A stretch of DNA of 34,340 bases from a virus, in IMG/VR virus record IMGVR_UViG_3300021511_000022, positions 1 through 34,340 of that record; one strand, written 5' to 3'. The notes under the pieces are model-generated. The model worked only from the letters and a program-made list of their open reading frames with translations, did no database searches and was not told the DNA's origin. A program made the translations under genes and the position numbers. Shown piece by piece: positions 31,488 to 34,340 of this stretch (the first letter of the stretch is position 1; each line of letters opens with the position of its first letter).

Positions 31488-32654
31488 ATGGTAACGCGGA
31501 AGTTATCGGATGGTACCGGGCATCTTACAGATGGTACCGGGCATCTCATAGATGGGAGTACTGGGGAGACTGCGGACCTCAGTGATACCATCTCTCTGTC
31601 CGACTCTGTAACTGCGTTTGGCGGATATAGGGCTTCACCATCTGACACAGTAAGCCTGTCCGACTCTGTAACTGCGCTTGGTAACTACTCTGCAGGGCTT
31701 GCTGATACAGTAGACCTGTCCGATTCGGAAGTCTCCATCAGGCACCTGCTGGCACTTCTTCCGGACGACGTGTCGCTCTCTGATCTGTTAAACATTGTGT
31801 ATTCTGCGAAGGGAGTGTTAACTGACACCATCTCTTTGTCGGATTCTCTGGTTACTTCTGCACAGTATCAGTCAACTCTTTCCGATACCGTCACTTTTTC
31901 CGACCTTTTAACCGCTGTGGCCTTTAGTGGAGCGAATTTGATTGATACTATATCCATGTCGGATTCTCTCAGCTCGCTCGGTGGTTACTCTACCAGCTTG
32001 GAAGATACGGCTGAGTTTTCTGATTCAGTCTCGACGGTTGCTCAGTATTTGACTTCTTTGGTGGATACGGTCGAGCTGGCGGACTCTTTAAGCACTGTTG
32101 GCGGGTTTTCTACGGCTCTCAGTGATACCGTGGCGTTTTCCGATTTGCTTAATGCGGTGTCGTCCAGTGGAGCGAACCTGGTCGATACCATCTCTTTGTC
32201 GGACTCTTTAACCGGTGTGATTACCTTCAAGAGTGATTTGGCGGATACACTCTTATTTTCCGATGCTGTTGCTGCCCTTGGCAGGTACTCTGTAAGTCAT
32301 TCGGATACGCTGGCCCTGTCAGATGTGGATAGTTTGCTTGCAGGGTTTATTACAAGCTTGTCTGATACTGCGTCGTTGGCTGATGTTCTGGAGGCTCTGA
32401 TCTCCACAGGGGCAGATCTTTCTGATGTAGTGTCTCTTGTGGATGTGCTGATTGCGGAGATTTCGTACAAGCTTGATGCTTCGGATACGGTTACGCTTTC
32501 TGATAGCGTAACTACAGATATGTCCGCAGCTTTGAGTGACACGATAGCGTTTGATGACTCAATTACTTTCGGATATGTGATGGATGCGTCGTTTACTTTT
32601 AAACGGGCGTCGCAGACATCGACGTTTACAAGAGACGTTAATTTTCTTAGATAG
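31488..32654 (+). CDS. Repeat protein, seventeen ~20-residue SDTxSLSDS units (388 aa)
   Basis: A 388-residue protein. Residues 5-22 hold a short repeat (DGTGHLTDGTGHLIDG). Residues 31-330 consist of fifteen exact 20-residue units of the form L-S-D-T-V/I-S-L-S-D-S-V/L-x-A plus a variable tail with Gly/Tyr/Ser (for example YSAG, SGAN, YSTS); units 16 and 17 follow at 331-368, and the last 20 residues are basic. The acidic SD pairs and constant length suggest a fibrous beta-solenoid or a calcium-binding stalk, as in bacterial adhesins. In a phage fibre block this would be a tail-fibre shaft or host-attachment protein. Units 6-7 and 10-11 are similar to each other, pointing to duplication in blocks of four. 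Confidence 0.72.
   Translation: MVTRKLSDGTGHLTDGTGHLIDGSTGETADLSDTISLSDSVTAFGGYRASPSDTVSLSDSVTALGNYSAGLADTVDLSDSEVSIRHLLALLPDDVSLSDLLNIVYSAKGVLTDTISLSDSLVTSAQYQSTLSDTVTFSDLLTAVAFSGANLIDTISMSDSLSSLGGYSTSLEDTAEFSDSVSTVAQYLTSLVDTVELADSLSTVGGFSTALSDTVAFSDLLNAVSSSGANLVDTISLSDSLTGVITFKSDLADTLLFSDAVAALGRYSVSHSDTLALSDVDSLLAGFITSLSDTASLADVLEALISTGADLSDVVSLVDVLIAEISYKLDASDTVTLSDSVTTDMSAALSDTIAFDDSITFGYVMDASFTFKRASQTSTFTRDVNFLR
31578..32591 (+). repeat. Seventeen tandem repeats of 60 bp
   Basis: In-frame tandem units of 60 bp (one of 54) inside the 31488 gene. Most have diverged at DNA level, but two adjacent units share CTGTCCGACTCTGTAACTGC exactly and others share ACCATCTCTTTGTCGGA, which signals ongoing recombination or recent duplication. 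Confidence 0.88.
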
Positions 32655-32669
32655 CTTAAAGAGGTAGTT

Positions 32670-32972
32670 ATGGCCTTATCGCGGTTCTATAAACAGATTT
32701 CAGAAGAGTTTCCTATAGGGGCGGATTTTTCTGAGAATATGGAGTCTACTGAGACGATTTCTTCTCAAACAATAAGTGCGGTGGATACTGCCGGGGCTGA
32801 TGCTACGGCGGATATATTGGAGAATCCTACTAATGATGGGGCGCAGATGGCGCTGATAAAGGTGAAGGCCGGGACGGAGGCGTTGTCGCCGTATAAGATA
32901 ACTTTCAAGGTAACCACCAGTTTAGGGTATAAGTGGGAGCTTGATGTTGAAATGCAGATAAATGAACTTTAA
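32670..32972 (+). CDS. Small beta-sandwich fibre-block protein (100 aa)
   Basis: A 100-residue protein behind AGAGGTAGTT. It starts MALSRFYKQISEEFPIGADF and then shows ETISSQTISAVDTAGADATADI, followed by ALIKVKAGTEALSPYKITFKVTTSLGYKWELDVEMQI, an Ig-like layout. This order matches a widespread small phage protein in which a 'phase' of D-F-S-E, T-I-S-S-Q-T-V/I-S-A-V-D and a C-terminal Y-K-I-T-F-K-V-T-T-S-x-G can be seen. Such proteins occur beside tail-fibre genes but have no established function to my knowledge. The stop lies 10 nt before the next start. Confidence 0.6.
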   Translation: MALSRFYKQISEEFPIGADFSENMESTETISSQTISAVDTAGADATADILENPTNDGAQMALIKVKAGTEALSPYKITFKVTTSLGYKWELDVEMQINEL

Positions 32973-32982
32973 GGAGAGAGTG

Positions 32983-33492
32983 ATGAAGGAGAGAATGGAA
33001 GTTAAGGGCGTATGGCGACTGGTACACAAGGACGCGCAGGGGAAGGTCGTAAGTGATGAGGAGGTCGAGAACCTTGTGACGAACCAGGGGTTTAACTATA
33101 TATTTGATTCGGCCCTGCACGACACCACCAGTGTTGCCACATGGTATTTTGCACCCTATATTACTGCATTTACGGCTGCAGTGGGCAGTACGTATGCATC
33201 TCCTGGTGGCACCGAGTCTACCAACTACACTGAATCCACCCGGCAGGAGTGGGGTGAAGGGGCCAGTTCCGGACAGAGTATTACAAACGCCTCTGCTGCC
33301 ACCATTACAGCTGATTCCGGCGGTATGTCTATTCTTGGTATCGGAGTTGTTGGTGCCCCCACGGCGGGTACATCGTCTACGAAAGGGGATACAGGCACGT
33401 CAGGAGGGATACTTTTAGCTGAGGTAGCTGCTGTCAAAACACTCGCTGAAAGTGAAACTCTTGATATCACATACACACTAAGCAAGGCGTAA
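32983..33492 (+). CDS. Phage tail-fibre-type protein (169 aa)
   Basis: The ATG at 32983 is chosen because AAGGAGAGAGTG precedes it, whereas the in-frame ATG at 32962 lies inside the previous gene without a ribosome-binding site. The 169-residue protein has MEVKGVWRLVHKDAQGKVV, then ENLVTNQGFNYIFDSALH, then TWYFAPYI, YTESTRQEWGEGASSGQSIT and TLDITYTLS, a pattern found in a common phage family that is placed beside tail fibres and forms a beta-rich domain with a long apical loop. The likely place is the tail tip or fibre. Confident as a family pattern, not for the precise role. Confidence 0.68.
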   Translation: MKERMEVKGVWRLVHKDAQGKVVSDEEVENLVTNQGFNYIFDSALHDTTSVATWYFAPYITAFTAAVGSTYASPGGTESTNYTESTRQEWGEGASSGQSITNASAATITADSGGMSILGIGVVGAPTAGTSSTKGDTGTSGGILLAEVAAVKTLAESETLDITYTLSKA

Positions 33493-33493
33493 T

Positions 33494-33967
33494 GTGAAAA
33501 TTACGGCAAAAGAAATAACAGCAGAACTGCAAACCCTCTGGCCTAATCTCGTCGATGTGTGGCCGATGGACAGTGAGTTTTGGTGTCCTACATATAAGGA
33601 GTTGCAGGATTCCTTTGAAAGGATAGCTCAGTACAGAGAGGAAGCAGCTAAAATTTTACATTTGCCTTCTGGTAAAGGTTTCACACCAATGGGACATGAC
33701 TGCGACAATTATGCTCTTGAATTGCAGGCGGATATTTCCCGCTACCGTTATTTTGTTGCGAGTGAAAAAAGTATTGAGTTTGAGGATCTGCTTTCGTGGC
33801 CGTTTGGAACTGCTTTGTGTATGAGGGTGAACGGGGAAAGCATTAATCACGCGGTTAATATCTGCCGAACCCGTGATGCAGGGATTGTTTTTATAGAACC
33901 GCAGGATTTTTCCACGTGGGTTGCCAATAAAGTAAAAGATTTTCCGTATTTTGTGGAGATGAGATGA
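33494..33967 (+). CDS. Papain-fold Cys-His-Glu protein, MOA C-terminal-domain-like (157 aa)
   Basis: A 157-residue protein from GTG 33494, one base after the preceding stop. It shows GHDCDNYALELQADI (Cys70), ESINHAVNICRTRD (His119) and IVFIEPQD (Glu135). The order Cys-His-Glu, the surroundings D-C-D-x-Y/F-A, N/G-H-A and I/F-E-P-Q and the spacing (49 and 16 residues) match the C-terminal domain of the agglutinin MOA from Marasmius oreades, a papain-fold calcium-dependent cysteine protease with a Cys-His-Glu triad. In a fibre block it could process host surface proteins or fibres, or be an inactive binding fold. The stop overlaps the next start (ATGA). Confidence 0.7.
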   Translation: MKITAKEITAELQTLWPNLVDVWPMDSEFWCPTYKELQDSFERIAQYREEAAKILHLPSGKGFTPMGHDCDNYALELQADISRYRYFVASEKSIEFEDLLSWPFGTALCMRVNGESINHAVNICRTRDAGIVFIEPQDFSTWVANKVKDFPYFVEMR

Positions 33968-34340
33968 AGAATATATTTGTGGTGCTGGTTGCCGCCTTTC
34001 TCCTGTCCGGGTGTCTTGCCGGGACAAGTCTTGATGACAAGTTCATGGGTGATATCCAAACAGCATTTGAACCCGTTCCAAGAGACTTTGATCCCCGTGA
34101 GGCCGCAGCGGAAACAGGGGCAGATGTAGATATTTCCGCACTGCCTAACACCATAGGCACCGCCACTGCGAGTGACGAGCTTGTTGCCCATGATCAGAGT
34201 GCGGCTGAAGGTTCAAGGATTGTAGGGATTCATTTTTCTGCTGCTGCCGATGAATGGTTGAATGGGGTGGGGGGTTTTACTACGCCGACTGCCGCTCAGG
34301 TTGACGCTGTTTCAGCTGCTTCAGGTGGAACGTTTAAGGG
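33964..34340 (+). CDS. Lipoprotein with fibre-like C-terminal region, partial
   Basis: The ATG at 33964 overlaps the preceding stop. 125 codons stay open to the window edge. Residues 1-17 form a lipoprotein signal: MKN, then the hydrophobic core IFVVLVAAFLL, then the lipobox LSGC with Cys17 as the lipidation site. After an acidic linker the segment SALPNTIGTATASDELVAHDQSA resembles the start of fibre modules with the 'SDELVVHDQSA' type of pattern, and later residues are Ala/Gly-rich. A lipoprotein in the fibre block is unusual. It could be a superinfection-exclusion or lysis lipoprotein, or a displayed fibre. The C-terminus is missing, so the call stays open. Confidence 0.62.
   Translation, partial: MKNIFVVLVAAFLLSGCLAGTSLDDKFMGDIQTAFEPVPRDFDPREAAAETGADVDISALPNTIGTATASDELVAHDQSAAEGSRIVGIHFSAAADEWLNGVGGFTTPTAAQVDAVSAASGGTFK

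Noticed and set aside
1-34340. CRISPR arrays, tRNA genes, insertion sequences
   Set aside because: No regular short repeat-spacer array, cloverleaf or transposase was seen by eye; the 60-bp repeats are coding. A tRNA and CRISPR search by program would settle it.

Overview
The window is about 34 kb of a tailed double-stranded DNA phage (Caudoviricetes), or an integrated or metagenomic copy of one. It holds the packaging and head module, a short tail module and the start of the receptor-binding module, plus a small leftward block of accessory genes. No tape-measure, tail-sheath or lambda-type tail-tube gene is recognisable. There is instead a P22-like portal length, a P22 gp4-like adaptor, a probable tail nozzle and a giant internal-virion-type protein, so a podovirus-like particle is the best reading. 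The DNA is moderately AT-rich, with strong Shine-Dalgarno sites and sigma70-type promoters. The host cannot be named. A lipobox protein at the right end fits a Gram-negative host, but this is inference.

Positions 1-4040 are read leftward and carry small, mostly unrecognised genes, including four too short for a routine ORF search (1-171, 712-879, 2916-2987, 3265-3399). They form transcription units behind near-consensus promoters at 462-490, 1298-1326, 1800-1828 and 4012-4040. A rho-independent terminator at 2875-2906 ends the 3936-to-2916 unit. About 1 kb (roughly 1859-2874) has no convincing gene but contains a 46-bp-spaced repeat pair.

From a consensus promoter at 4339-4367 everything reads rightward: terminase small subunit, an AP2-like DNA-binding ORF, terminase large subunit, a membrane miniprotein, a zinc-ribbon protein, portal, a second zinc-ribbon protein, scaffold, major capsid protein, decoration-like protein, a leaky terminator (12444-12467), a small virion protein, adaptor, nozzle-like protein, and then a run of tightly overlapping tail genes. 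The run ends in a coiled-coil protein with 11-residue repeats and a 2968-residue polyvalent protein with a zincin-like HEFSH motif, a GNAT-like segment, a module with an SDW motif and an LPD-type C-terminus. These last two probably play the part of T7-type internal virion (DNA ejection) proteins.

A new promoter overlaps the stop codon of the giant gene (31152-31181) and drives the receptor-binding and fibre block: a repeat protein with seventeen roughly 20-residue units, small fibre-like proteins, a Cys-His-Glu papain-fold protein resembling the C-terminal domain of the mushroom agglutinin MOA, and a lipoprotein cut by the window edge.

The strongest oddities are an in-frame TGA inside the Walker A loop of the terminase ATPase, caused by what looks like a 6-nt insertion, next to an AP2-like homing-endonuclease remnant; the architecture of the giant protein; and two unrelated proteins that both use a 20-residue repeat.
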